In this document: positions 43,964-51,892 of the stretch, piece by piece
Layout: each line of letters opens with the position of its first letter
Numbering within the stretch: the stretch's first letter is position 1
Source: Mycobacterium sp.
Lineage (GTDB): Bacteria; Actinomycetota; Actinomycetes; Mycobacteriales; Mycobacteriaceae
Direction: 5' to 3'
Assembly: GCA_021732005.1 (NCBI GenBank)
Contig: JAKFVT010000024.1
Coordinates: forward strand, 1-64,000
DNA length: 64,000 nucleotides
Program-made: the position numbers and the translations under genes
The notes under the pieces: model-generated
The model's input: the letters and a program-made list of their open reading frames with translations, nothing else
What the model was told of the DNA's origin: nothing
Database searches by the model: none

Positions 43964-45229
43964 CTACACCCCCGCCCCGGCGGGTCCGCGTTGGTAGTCA
44001 TCGACCCAGTCGACGACGGCCTTGTGTAGATGCCTGACCAGAATCTCCTGGTCGTTGAGCGGAAACTCATCAACGACACCGGTTTCCAGGGCAGCCTGCG
44101 TTCCGCCCAGCATGCCGGCGTCCTGCAGAGCGAACTCTTTGAGCACCACCGAGGCCACCTCGTGCTCGATGCGTTCGCGGACACTGCGTGCCGGGCTGAA
44201 GTAGGTGAACGCCTCGAAGCGGTGCGTGTTGTGCGACGTCGGCCAGTAGCGGTAGAGCAGATACCAGCCGCCATAGATCAGAATCTCGATGTTGGGGAAG
44301 ATCTGGAAGTTGGAGATGCCCCAGGGCTCGATGTTCCCGGGGTTCAGACCGGGCGGCAGCTCGCCGATATCCGGTGTGCGCCAGGGCCCGACGAGCCCGC
44401 TCTGGGTGGCGAGCTCGATCGGGTACATGTACTCCGGCGGCAGCAGCCAGCGGCGAGTTCCCGCCGTGGACACCACGCGGTGCGGCCCATCCAGCTGGAA
44501 ATGGGCACAGGTGAATCCGGCGTTGGGCACCCGCACCTCCGGTGGCACCTGCTGAGGATGCAGGGACGGCACGTGGTAGTACTCCTGGAAGGCGTCGGCG
44601 AAGATCTTCCAGTTGCTGTTGTTGTTGGCCACCCACTCGTAGCGTTCGGTGAGCTTGTCGAACGGGTAGCCGTCGAGTGCAGTCAGCATGGGGCCGAGGA
44701 ACTCTCGCAGTGTCTGGCGTGGTTCGCGGTCGAGGTTGATGAAGATGAATCCGTTCCACACATCGCAGTGCACTGGGCTCAGGCCGTACTGCTCCTGGTC
44801 GAGGTCGAAGAACTCCCCGCTCTGCTGCACGAAGTTCAGCGCCCCGTCCAGCCCGTAACGCCAGCCGTGGTACTTACAGGTGAACTGCCGGCAGGTGCCG
44901 CGGGCCTCTTCGGTCGGATAGTCGTTCCACACCAGCTTGTTTCCCCGGTGGCGGCAGATGTTGTGGAAGGCCCGGATGACGTCATCCTTGCCTTTGACGA
45001 CGATCACCGACGCGCGGGCGACTTCGATCTCCTTGGTGAAATAGTTGCCGGCGCGCGCCAGTTCCTCCACCCGGCCGACGTTGAGCCAGGCCCGCTTGAA
45101 GATGGCCTCGCCTTCGAGCTTGTAGAACTCCGGCGATGTGGAGTCTTCGAAGGAGATCGGGCCGGTGCCCAGATCCGGGTAGTGCTCGGTCCAGCTGCCC
45201 TCGGCGGGCTTGGGCCAGGTGACGGCCAT
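43964..45229 (-). CDS. Rieske non-heme iron oxygenase alpha subunit, copy 1
   Basis: A 421-residue aromatic-ring-hydroxylating-type oxygenase subunit. The Rieske [2Fe-2S] ligands are Cys92-x-His94 (NICRHRGNK) and Cys118-x2-His121 (CKYHGWRYG). The mononuclear iron site has DAFQEYYHVPSLH with His219 and His224. Long identical runs are shared with the Rieske protein at 49192 (KPAEGSWTEHYP; FKRAWLNVGRVE). No NTF2-like beta subunit is encoded nearby. It would receive electrons from the reductase at 46062, two genes upstream. Substrate unknown. Confidence 0.88.
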   Translation of the reverse strand: MAVTWPKPAEGSWTEHYPDLGTGPISFEDSTSPEFYKLEGEAIFKRAWLNVGRVEELARAGNYFTKEIEVARASVIVVKGKDDVIRAFHNICRHRGNKLVWNDYPTEEARGTCRQFTCKYHGWRYGLDGALNFVQQSGEFFDLDQEQYGLSPVHCDVWNGFIFINLDREPRQTLREFLGPMLTALDGYPFDKLTERYEWVANNNSNWKIFADAFQEYYHVPSLHPQQVPPEVRVPNAGFTCAHFQLDGPHRVVSTAGTRRWLLPPEYMYPIELATQSGLVGPWRTPDIGELPPGLNPGNIEPWGISNFQIFPNIEILIYGGWYLLYRYWPTSHNTHRFEAFTYFSPARSVRERIEHEVASVVLKEFALQDAGMLGGTQAALETGVVDEFPLNDQEILVRHLHKAVVDWVDDYQRGPAGAGV

Positions 45230-45283
45230 GGGAACCTCCTGGTGTCGGACGGTGTGGTGACTAGGGCTGTGGGACAGGCACTT

Positions 45284-46045
45284 TCACATCACTGCGCCGC
45301 CGTTGACGCCGATGGTCTGACCGGTGATGAATCCAGCTTCATCGGAGCTGAGGAATCCGACCATCGCGGCGATGTCGTCGCCGGTGCCCAGGTGGCCGAT
45401 AGGGATGTTCGCCGCCATCTGCTCGGTGGACGGCAGGACCCCGGCAGCCTGCTGCTGATGTTGCATGGGCGTCTCGATTCCCGACGGCGGGATGTTGTTG
45501 ACGGTGATCCCGCGGGCGGCGTACTCGCGGGCCAGCGACCGGGTCAGACTCAGCACACCGCCTTTGGACGCGGCGTAGTGCGCCATCTCCGGCGAGCCCC
45601 GCTGGGCACTCGACGACGAGATCATGATGATGCGCCCCCAACCGGCGGCCAGCATGTCGGGCACCCCGAGTTGGCAGGCGTGGAAGGTCCCGGTCAGGTT
45701 GACCGCGATGACCCGCTCCCAGTCCTCGACGCGCATCTCTGCGAATGGCGAGAATCCGAAGAGCCCGGCGCTGGTGACCAGGATCGTCGTCGGCCCGAGT
45801 TCGGATCGCACTTTGGCGAAGGCGTCTTCCATCGCCGGCCGGTCGGCGACGTCGGCGCCGACTCCGATCGCGGTCACACCATCGGCGCGTAGATCGTCGG
45901 CAACGCGTTGTGCCGCAGACTCGTTGAGATCCAGGACGGCAACTTTGTTGCCGCGGCGCCCGAGTTCGTGGCAGGTAGATTCGCCCATGCCCGACCCGCC
46001 GCCGGTCACCACGGCAACCCTGCTCACACCGACACCATCTCGCAT
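45284..46045 (-). CDS. Short-chain dehydrogenase/reductase
   Basis: A 253-residue classical SDR. It has the cofactor motif VVTGGGSGMGEST (TGxxxGxG) at the N-terminus, NNIPPSG where the family has the NPG-like region, the catalytic Ser in ISSSSAQRG, and Tyr-x3-Lys in HYAASKGG. Asp in VAVLDLNES suggests NAD(H) preference. It probably oxidises the diol or alcohol made by the oxygenase in the same operon. ATG 46045 is chosen for its AGGAG 6 nt upstream; the in-frame ATG 46075 would overlap the reductase gene. Confidence 0.88.
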   Translation of the reverse strand: MRDGVGVSRVAVVTGGGSGMGESTCHELGRRGNKVAVLDLNESAAQRVADDLRADGVTAIGVGADVADRPAMEDAFAKVRSELGPTTILVTSAGLFGFSPFAEMRVEDWERVIAVNLTGTFHACQLGVPDMLAAGWGRIIMISSSSAQRGSPEMAHYAASKGGVLSLTRSLAREYAARGITVNNIPPSGIETPMQHQQQAAGVLPSTEQMAANIPIGHLGTGDDIAAMVGFLSSDEAGFITGQTIGVNGGAVM

Positions 46046-46061
46046 CGCCGACTCCTGTCGC

Positions 46062-47102
46062 TCACTCGTAGACAATCCGCACGGTCTTGGTGGTGGGCAT
46101 CGCCTGGCAGGTCAACACCCAGCCGTCGGCGACTTCGTCGTCGTCCAGCGCATTGTTGTTGAGCATCCGCGCGGCACCCCCGGTCACCTGCGCGATACAC
46201 GTTCCGCAGGAACCGGTTTCGCACGACGACGGCGCCTTGAGGCCGGCCATCCGCGCGGTCTGCAGCAGCGTGTTGCCGGGCCGGTACTCCGCGGTGGTGG
46301 TGCGCCGGTCCAGTTCGATGATCACCTCGTCGGTGGCCTCGTCACCGGCCGCCGGCGCGGCGTCGGCCGGCGCGGCCGCGACGAACCGCTCGAGGTGCAC
46401 CCGGCCGGCGGGCACCGCCGAGTCCCGCAACGCCGCCTCCACCGCATCCATGAAACGGGTTGGACCGCATACGAAGTATTCGGCATCGCCGACGTCGGCG
46501 AGAAATGTCGTCAGCGCGGTCGCGGTCACCACGCCGTGCTCGCTGTCGAGGTGATGGTGGACGGTGATCCGGTCGCCGTATTCCTCGGCGATGTCGCACA
46601 ATAGTCCGGCGAAAATCACCGAGTCCGCGCTGCGGTTGGCGTAGAACAGCCGAACCCGCCGTCCGGTGGTCGCCAGCGCCGTGCGGATGAGCGAGAAGAC
46701 CGGCGTGATACCACTTCCACCCGCGAAGGCCACGATGTCGCGGACGGAGGAGTCGAGCACGAAACGTCCCTGCGGCGCTTCGGCGTGGATCTCGGCCCCG
46801 GCAACCACGATGTCGTTGATCCAGTTCGACACCACCCCGCCCGGGTCACGCTTGACGGTGATCCGCAGCGGTTCGGCGAGCGCCGGGGATGACGACATCG
46901 AGTAGCACCGGCGATGCTCCACTCCGGCGACCGTCACTCGCAGGGTCAGATACTGGCCGGCGGTATAGCGGAACCGGTCTTCGTGGTCGGCGGGCACGTC
47001 GAAGACCAGCGAGACGCAATCGGGGGTCTCGGATTGCACATCAGAAATCCGGAGCCGCACGACGTCGTCGCCGCTCACCTCAGGCCGGTATGTCGTTCCC
47101 AT
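46062..47102 (-). CDS. Ferredoxin-NADP reductase-type oxygenase reductase with C-terminal [2Fe-2S]
   Basis: A 346-residue electron-transfer protein. An FNR-type FAD domain (RCYSMSS, R-x-Y-S) is followed by an NAD(P) domain (FAGGSGITPVFSLI; FVCGPTRFMD). A plant-type ferredoxin domain follows, with CETGSCGTCIAQ plus a late Cys (VLTCQAMP). The order matches KshB/HsaB-like reductases that feed Rieske oxygenases. ATG 47102 is preferred over the in-frame start at 47144, which would run through the repeated palindromic operator. First gene of the operon toward the Rieske gene. Confidence 0.9.
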   Translation of the reverse strand: MGTTYRPEVSGDDVVRLRISDVQSETPDCVSLVFDVPADHEDRFRYTAGQYLTLRVTVAGVEHRRCYSMSSSPALAEPLRITVKRDPGGVVSNWINDIVVAGAEIHAEAPQGRFVLDSSVRDIVAFAGGSGITPVFSLIRTALATTGRRVRLFYANRSADSVIFAGLLCDIAEEYGDRITVHHHLDSEHGVVTATALTTFLADVGDAEYFVCGPTRFMDAVEAALRDSAVPAGRVHLERFVAAAPADAAPAAGDEATDEVIIELDRRTTTAEYRPGNTLLQTARMAGLKAPSSCETGSCGTCIAQVTGGAARMLNNNALDDDEVADGWVLTCQAMPTTKTVRIVYE

Positions 47103-47114
47103 CGCGGGCAAGAA

Positions 47115-47150
47115 TATCAAGTACTTGTTATTAGTATCAAGCACTTGTTA
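47115..47150. promoter_or_regulatory. Pair of 16-bp palindromic elements, putative MarR operators
   Basis: TATCAAGTACTTGTTA (47115-47130) and TATCAAGCACTTGTTA (47135-47150) differ at one base and start exactly 20 bp apart (two helical turns). Each contains a CAAG-NN-CTTG palindrome. They fill the 55-bp gap between the MarR stop (47158) and the reductase ATG (47102). A third copy lies at 50513. Confidence 0.8.
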
Positions 47151-47157
47151 CATCCCG

Positions 47158-47616
47158 TCAGTCGACGTCCGGATGCAGGGTGAAGGAAACCTCGCCGTGC
47201 CCTTGCACGACGATGCGAACAAGCAACTCCGCCAATGTCTTTCGCTCTTCGGCGGTCAGCACGGAGAACAACTCGTCATGGGCGGCCACCGCATCGGCAT
47301 TGGCGGCGGTGACGGTGCGCCGGCCCTTCTCAGTGAGGTAGGCGCGCTGGATGCGCCCGTGCTCGGGATCGGGTTTGCGTTCGATCAGGCCGTTCTTCTC
47401 CAAGGTGGCCAACGCCAGCTGAGCACCCTGCGGACTGATCAGCAGGCGGCGGCCCAGTTCGGCCCCGGACAACCCCGGTTCATCGGCAAGCTGCCGCAGC
47501 AGACCGGTCTGCGCACTGGTCACACCGTGTTTGCTCATCGCCTCGTTGACGGTGTGTCCCGAATAGTGAAAGGCCTGCTTGAGCAGCCAGAGAAGGTTCT
47601 CTTGCCCGTTTTTCAT
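47158..47616 (-). CDS. MarR family transcriptional regulator
   Basis: A 152-residue winged-helix regulator. HTH and wing are at about residues 45-100 (LSGAELGRRLLISPQGAQLALATLEKNGLIERKPDPEHGRIQRAYLT). The ATG overlaps the amidohydrolase-like gene's stop (ATGA), so it is transcribed with the second Rieske module. It is the natural candidate for binding the 16-bp elements before the reductase gene and before the second Rieske gene, coupling both arms of the locus to one effector, probably the aromatic or terpenoid substrate. Confidence 0.87.
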   Translation of the reverse strand: MKNGQENLLWLLKQAFHYSGHTVNEAMSKHGVTSAQTGLLRQLADEPGLSGAELGRRLLISPQGAQLALATLEKNGLIERKPDPEHGRIQRAYLTEKGRRTVTAANADAVAAHDELFSVLTAEERKTLAELLVRIVVQGHGEVSFTLHPDVD

Positions 47617-48866
47617 TGCGCTGCCGCCTGTTTGTAGATCTCGCCGCCCTTCATGACGAATCGCACGTCGAGGGTCGTCGAGATGTCCACGGAGGGATCT
47701 CCGGGTACAGCGATGATATCGGCCAGGTAACCCGGCGCCAGGCGTCCGAGATCGTTGGCCTCGTCGATCAGTTCGGCGCTCGTCATGGTCGCGGCCCGCA
47801 GCGCCTGCATCGGCGTCATCCCGCGATTCACCAGTGCGACGATCTCCTTGGCCTGCTGGCCGTGCGGGATCGCGGGGGCGTCGCTACCGCAGGCGATCTT
47901 CACCCCCGCCGCAATCGCCTTGGGCAGCATCGCCTTGGCTTGTGGGAACACTGTTTCGGCCTTGCGGCGCAGTTCCGGTGCGATGCGGTCGATCGCCATC
48001 GCCTCGGTCAGATACGTCGTGGAGACCAGGAACGTGCCGTGGTCCACCATCATCTGAATGGTCTCGTCGGAGGCCAGGAAGCCATGCTCGATGCAGTCGA
48101 TGCCCGCCCGGATGCAGGCCTGGATCGCGCTGTCGCCGACCGCGTGTGCGGCAACCCGCAGACCCGCCCGGTGGGCTTCGTCGGCGATCGCGGCGAACTC
48201 GGCGTCGGAAAACTGTTGTGAGCCTGGCGAGGTGCTGTGCGACATGACACCTCCCGAAGCCGACACCTTGATCAGCTTGGCGCCGTGGCGAATCTGATAC
48301 CGGACGCAGGCCTGCACCTCGGGCACCCCGTTAGCGATGCCCTCGGCCACGCTCAGCGGCATGATGCCAGGGGCCAGCCGCTGAAACACCGTCGGATCAA
48401 GGTGCCCGCCATAGGGTGTCACCGCGTGGCCGGCCGGATAGATGCGCGGACCGACGTGCCAGCCCTGCTCGATTGAGCGCTGCAGCGCCACGTCGAGCAG
48501 GTACCCGCCGGTCTTGACCATCAGCCCGAGGTTGCGGACGGTGGTGAACCCGGCTTCCAGCGTGGTCCGCGCGTTCACCGCTCCACGCAGCGTGCGGTAG
48601 GCCGGATCGTCCTGCACCCCGTGCATCGGGCTGGGCAGCCCGTCAGGACCGCCCGGGCCGCCGATGAGCAGGTTGAGCTCCATGTCCATCAGCCCGGGGA
48701 GCAGGGTGACATCACCGAGGTCCACGACAGTGGCCGAATCCGGCAGCATTTCAGCGGGATTGACCGCGGCGATGCGGTCATCGTTCACCACGACGACCGC
48801 CGGCGACCGAACCTCGCCAGCCTCGATATCGGCCCACCGGGCCGCTCTGAGAACAGTACTGCTCAC
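47613..48866 (-). CDS. Amidohydrolase-superfamily protein lacking the first metal motif
   Basis: A 417-residue TIM-barrel amidohydrolase-like protein. The usual HxH after strand 1 (PGLIDMHVH) is replaced by PGLMDMELN: Glu63-Leu64-Asn65. Other conserved positions remain: the carboxylated-Lys region AKLIKVSASGG, His in VAAHAVGD, His in CIEHGFL, and Asp in CGSDAPAIPHG. It may bind a single metal or have a changed reaction. GTG 48866 overlaps the upstream small gene's stop (GTGA), giving about a 4-nt coupling. Confidence 0.8.
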   Translation of the reverse strand: MSSTVLRAARWADIEAGEVRSPAVVVVNDDRIAAVNPAEMLPDSATVVDLGDVTLLPGLMDMELNLLIGGPGGPDGLPSPMHGVQDDPAYRTLRGAVNARTTLEAGFTTVRNLGLMVKTGGYLLDVALQRSIEQGWHVGPRIYPAGHAVTPYGGHLDPTVFQRLAPGIMPLSVAEGIANGVPEVQACVRYQIRHGAKLIKVSASGGVMSHSTSPGSQQFSDAEFAAIADEAHRAGLRVAAHAVGDSAIQACIRAGIDCIEHGFLASDETIQMMVDHGTFLVSTTYLTEAMAIDRIAPELRRKAETVFPQAKAMLPKAIAAGVKIACGSDAPAIPHGQQAKEIVALVNRGMTPMQALRAATMTSAELIDEANDLGRLAPGYLADIIAVPGDPSVDISTTLDVRFVMKGGEIYKQAAAQ

Positions 48867-49195
48867 GGGACCGGTTCGATGACGCAGTCGAGGGCGGTGG
48901 CGCCTGTGTCCGGCACCTTCGGTTGCTTCCAGCACTCCACCGGAAACGACACGATGATCATCGAGTACAGCAGGTGCATGAGGTTCAGCACGTCTTCGGG
49001 CAGATCGTCCAGAGAGAACTTGTCACAGTATGCGATTGCCTCTTCGGCGCGGGGCGTGATGGCGTCGTAGAACGCCTGCATCTCAGTCATGGTGCTGGCC
49101 AGCCGCTTGGCATAGCGCTGCGACTCTGAGGACAGACACCAGTCGGCGAACTCTTCGAGATCGGCGAATTCCTCGGGCAGTTTGGCCATCGTCAC
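48863..49195 (-). CDS. Rieske-associated small protein, copy 2 (unknown family)
   Basis: A 110-residue protein homologous to that at 43626-43961: AYCDKFSLDDLPEDVLNLMH aligns with EYCDKFSLDELPQDATNLLY, followed by a hydrophobic helix (LLYSMIIVSFPVE). Its start (GTG 49195) overlaps the stop of the second Rieske gene by 4 nt, and its stop overlaps the amidohydrolase-like start. Translational coupling points to stoichiometric production with the Rieske alpha subunit. Function unknown. Confidence 0.72.
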   Translation of the reverse strand: MTMAKLPEEFADLEEFADWCLSSESQRYAKRLASTMTEMQAFYDAITPRAEEAIAYCDKFSLDDLPEDVLNLMHLLYSMIIVSFPVECWKQPKVPDTGATALDCVIEPVP

Positions 49196-50457
49196 ACCCC
49201 GGCTTTCTTGCGCTGATACTCGTCGACCCAGTCGGCGGTCTCCTTGTGCAGGTGCCGCAACAGCACTTCCTGGTCATTGAGAACGAACCTGTCCACGTAG
49301 CCCGACTCGACCATCATCTGAGTGGCCTCAAGGGTATTGGCGTCCTGCAGGCCATATTCCTTGAACGACGCGGCCGCCAATTCCTGTGCGATGCGTTCCC
49401 GCGGACTGCGCGGCTGCGGGAAGTACGCCGAGCCCTCGAAGATATGGGTGTTATGCGACGTCGGCCAATAGTGATACGTCAGGTACCAGCCCTGCCCCCA
49501 GATCAGGATGACGAAGTTGGGGAAGAGCTGGAACGAGTCCAGGCCCCACGGATTGCATCTAGCCGGGTTCAGCCCCTCGGGCATCTTACCCAGGTCCGGG
49601 CCGTCCCACGGCCCGAAAAGGCCACTGCGGCAGATGTCTTCGATCGGCTTGCGCATCTCGGCGTCCATCTCCCAGACCCGCACTCCCGACGTGCTCACCA
49701 GGCGGTGCGGGCCGTCGATGCGGTAGTGCGGGGCCTCGAAGCCGGCCTCGGCCGCGGCCTGCGAATACTTGGCCGGCGACTGGTTCGCGTGCAGCACCGG
49801 TGCGTGATAGAACTCCTGGAACGCATCCAGGTACAGCTTCCAGTTGGCCTTGACTTCCGACCGGTAGGTCCAGCGCGAGGTCAACTGGTCGAACGGATAG
49901 CCTTCGAGGCCGGTGATCATCGGGCCGAGGAATTCGGTCAGCGACTGTTCGGGTACGGGCGCAAAGTTGACGAAGATGAACCCTTCCCAGACGTCACAGT
50001 GCACGGGCACCAGGCCGTACCGGTCCTTGTCCAGGTCGAAGAACTCCTCCTCCTGCTGCACGAAGGTGAGGTTGCCGTCCAGGTCGTAGCGCCAGGCATG
50101 GTACTTACACACGAATTGACGACAGGTTCCTGAGCTTTCCGCTCGCGGATCGTCGTCCCAGACCAGCTTGTTGCCTCGGTGCCGGCAGATGTTGTGGAAG
50201 GCGTTCACCTTGCCGTCGCGGTTGCGCACCACGATGATCGAGGTGTTGAGGACCTTGAGTTCCTTGGTGAAGTAATTGCCGGTGCGCGGAATCTGTTCCA
50301 CCCGGCCCACATTGAGCCAGGCGCGCTTGAACACCGCAGCGCGCTCGAGTTCGTAGAACTCCGGGCTGATGGAATCCTCGTAGGACACCGGACCGGTGCC
50401 CAGCTCGGGGTAATGCTCAGTCCAGCTGCCCTCGGCGGGCTTGGGGAAGCGAGGCAA
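49192..50457 (-). CDS. Rieske non-heme iron oxygenase alpha subunit, copy 2
   Basis: A 421-residue paralogue of the Rieske protein at 43964, with the same length. The Rieske ligands are in NICRHRGNK (C-x-H) and CKYHAWRYD (C-x2-H), and the catalytic iron His residues in DAFQEFYHAPVLH. The start is TTG 50457, preceded by AAGGAG 6 nt upstream. It is the first gene of the Rieske-small-amidohydrolase-MarR unit, whose promoter region contains the third 16-bp element. No reductase is next to it, so it may share the one at 46062. Confidence 0.88.
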   Translation of the reverse strand: MPRFPKPAEGSWTEHYPELGTGPVSYEDSISPEFYELERAAVFKRAWLNVGRVEQIPRTGNYFTKELKVLNTSIIVVRNRDGKVNAFHNICRHRGNKLVWDDDPRAESSGTCRQFVCKYHAWRYDLDGNLTFVQQEEEFFDLDKDRYGLVPVHCDVWEGFIFVNFAPVPEQSLTEFLGPMITGLEGYPFDQLTSRWTYRSEVKANWKLYLDAFQEFYHAPVLHANQSPAKYSQAAAEAGFEAPHYRIDGPHRLVSTSGVRVWEMDAEMRKPIEDICRSGLFGPWDGPDLGKMPEGLNPARCNPWGLDSFQLFPNFVILIWGQGWYLTYHYWPTSHNTHIFEGSAYFPQPRSPRERIAQELAAASFKEYGLQDANTLEATQMMVESGYVDRFVLNDQEVLLRHLHKETADWVDEYQRKKAGV

Positions 50458-50512
50458 CGTCTTCTCCTTCGACGGGCGGATACCGATCGACGGTATTGCC
50501 GGATTCGAAGAA

Positions 50513-50528
50513 TAACAAGTAGTTGATA
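50513..50528. promoter_or_regulatory. Third copy of the 16-bp palindromic element (putative MarR operator)
   Basis: TAACAAGTAGTTGATA on the plus strand. Its reverse complement TATCAACTACTTGTTA matches the element at 47115 at 15 of 16 positions. It is 56 nt upstream of the second Rieske start. Confidence 0.75.
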
Positions 50529-50553
50529 TTCACCGGCCGGGATTTCCGCGGCG

Positions 50554-51699
50554 TTACCGACCGAGCGCCTCGCGGATAACCCCAGCGAACCGCCGCCCCA
50601 TGCGTTCATGGGCCTGGGGACCCGGGTGTAGCCGATCGGGAAGCGGGAATTCGGCGAAGTCCGCGGGACCGTACAGATCCAGGCCATCGACGTAACGCAG
50701 GTTCGGGTCGGTGACCGCGCGTTGGCTGACGATGCGGGCGAGTTCATCACGAATGACGCGCAGCGTCAGCTTGCCTGCCGACACCTCGGTCGGATTGCCG
50801 GTGGCGGCGAATGCCAGCGTTCCGCCGCTGAAGTCGGGGGCCAACGGTCCGGGCGTGTCCTCATGGATGGGACAGTGCACCGCGGAGACGACGACGATCG
50901 GCGTGACCGGATGCCCGTCGCGGATGGTGTCGAGAAAGCCATGGACGGCCGGTCCGAATGCGCGTATGCGCATCAGGTCGGCGTTGACGATGTTGATCCC
51001 GATCTTGACGCTGATCAGATCGGCAGGGATGTCGCGCATCGTGCGGGCGGTGAAGGGATCCAGCAGCGCCGCCCCGCCCATTCCGAGATTGATCAGTTCG
51101 ACGCCGGCGCCGGCGGCCGCCACCGCGGGCCAGGTTCCGGTGGGGTTCACGGCATTGGAGCCGTGACTGATGGAACTGCCGTGATGTAGCCACACCGGCC
51201 GGGTGATCAGGCAAGGCTCCAACGGGTGGTCGCTGCGCAGTGCGATCAGCTCGGTGATCTCGTTGTGCGGCAACCAGATTTCGACGGACTTGAGCCGGTC
51301 CGGCAGGCCGGTGAAGCGAACCGTTCCGGGCGGGCCGGCGATGAGTTCCTCGGTACCGGCGGCGGCATCCTTCATCAGCACGTTGCCGCCGGTCAGGCTG
51401 GCCTGCGCCGTCAACTCCCCGTCGATCAGCAGATCGTAGCGGCCGTCGGGACGCATGGGCATGCCCACGTAGGCGGGTCGGGTGCGCAGCGCGTCCAATT
51501 CGATGTCGGTGGACCGGGTTTCGAACACCAATCGGCAACCGGCCGGCTGGGCTTCGGCCATCGCGAGTTGCGGGTCGGCGCACTGCGCTCGGGCCCAGCT
51601 GGGCAGCCGATGGGGCAGCAGGCCATGGCTTGTGTGCTCGAGTTCCTGGGCCCCACGCACCAGATCCGCCGTGATCGGAACCTCGAACAGATCAGACAT
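50554..51699 (-). CDS. SGNH/GDSL hydrolase
   Basis: A 381-residue esterase-type protein. Residues 1 to about 160 form a beta-rich N-terminal domain (carbohydrate-binding-like). The SGNH core follows: nucleophile Ser in HHGSSISHGS (about residues 171-180), Gly in NLGMGG, Asn region in KIGINIVNADL, and the Asp-x2-His pair in LPDRLHPG near the C-terminus. Such enzymes cleave acyl esters or act as carbohydrate esterases. It may remove an acyl or ester group from the substrate of the adjacent oxygenase locus; the link is only by position. Confidence 0.82.
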   Translation of the reverse strand: MSDLFEVPITADLVRGAQELEHTSHGLLPHRLPSWARAQCADPQLAMAEAQPAGCRLVFETRSTDIELDALRTRPAYVGMPMRPDGRYDLLIDGELTAQASLTGGNVLMKDAAAGTEELIAGPPGTVRFTGLPDRLKSVEIWLPHNEITELIALRSDHPLEPCLITRPVWLHHGSSISHGSNAVNPTGTWPAVAAAGAGVELINLGMGGAALLDPFTARTMRDIPADLISVKIGINIVNADLMRIRAFGPAVHGFLDTIRDGHPVTPIVVVSAVHCPIHEDTPGPLAPDFSGGTLAFAATGNPTEVSAGKLTLRVIRDELARIVSQRAVTDPNLRYVDGLDLYGPADFAEFPLPDRLHPGPQAHERMGRRFAGVIREALGR

Positions 51700-51892
51700 C
51701 TACCATTTCTCATTTCTGTATCCGCCGATTGACCGCTCAGCAAACTCCAAGGCTATCGGAGGCCGACTTGGCGCAGTTGTTGGGTACGTATTGCGTTGCC
51801 GGCCAGCATGATCGACGGAGTTGCGAAACATCGCATCAGTAATGTCGTACGTTGGGTACTCCTCGATTCACCGCGGACGGAAGGAGCGGCGA

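Noticed and set aside
43964..50457. Recent segmental duplication of the two Rieske modules
   Set aside because: The proteins are clearly paralogous but DNA and flanking genes differ (reductase/SDR/TauD versus amidohydrolase/MarR), so this looks like old duplication or separate recruitment rather than a recent tandem copy.
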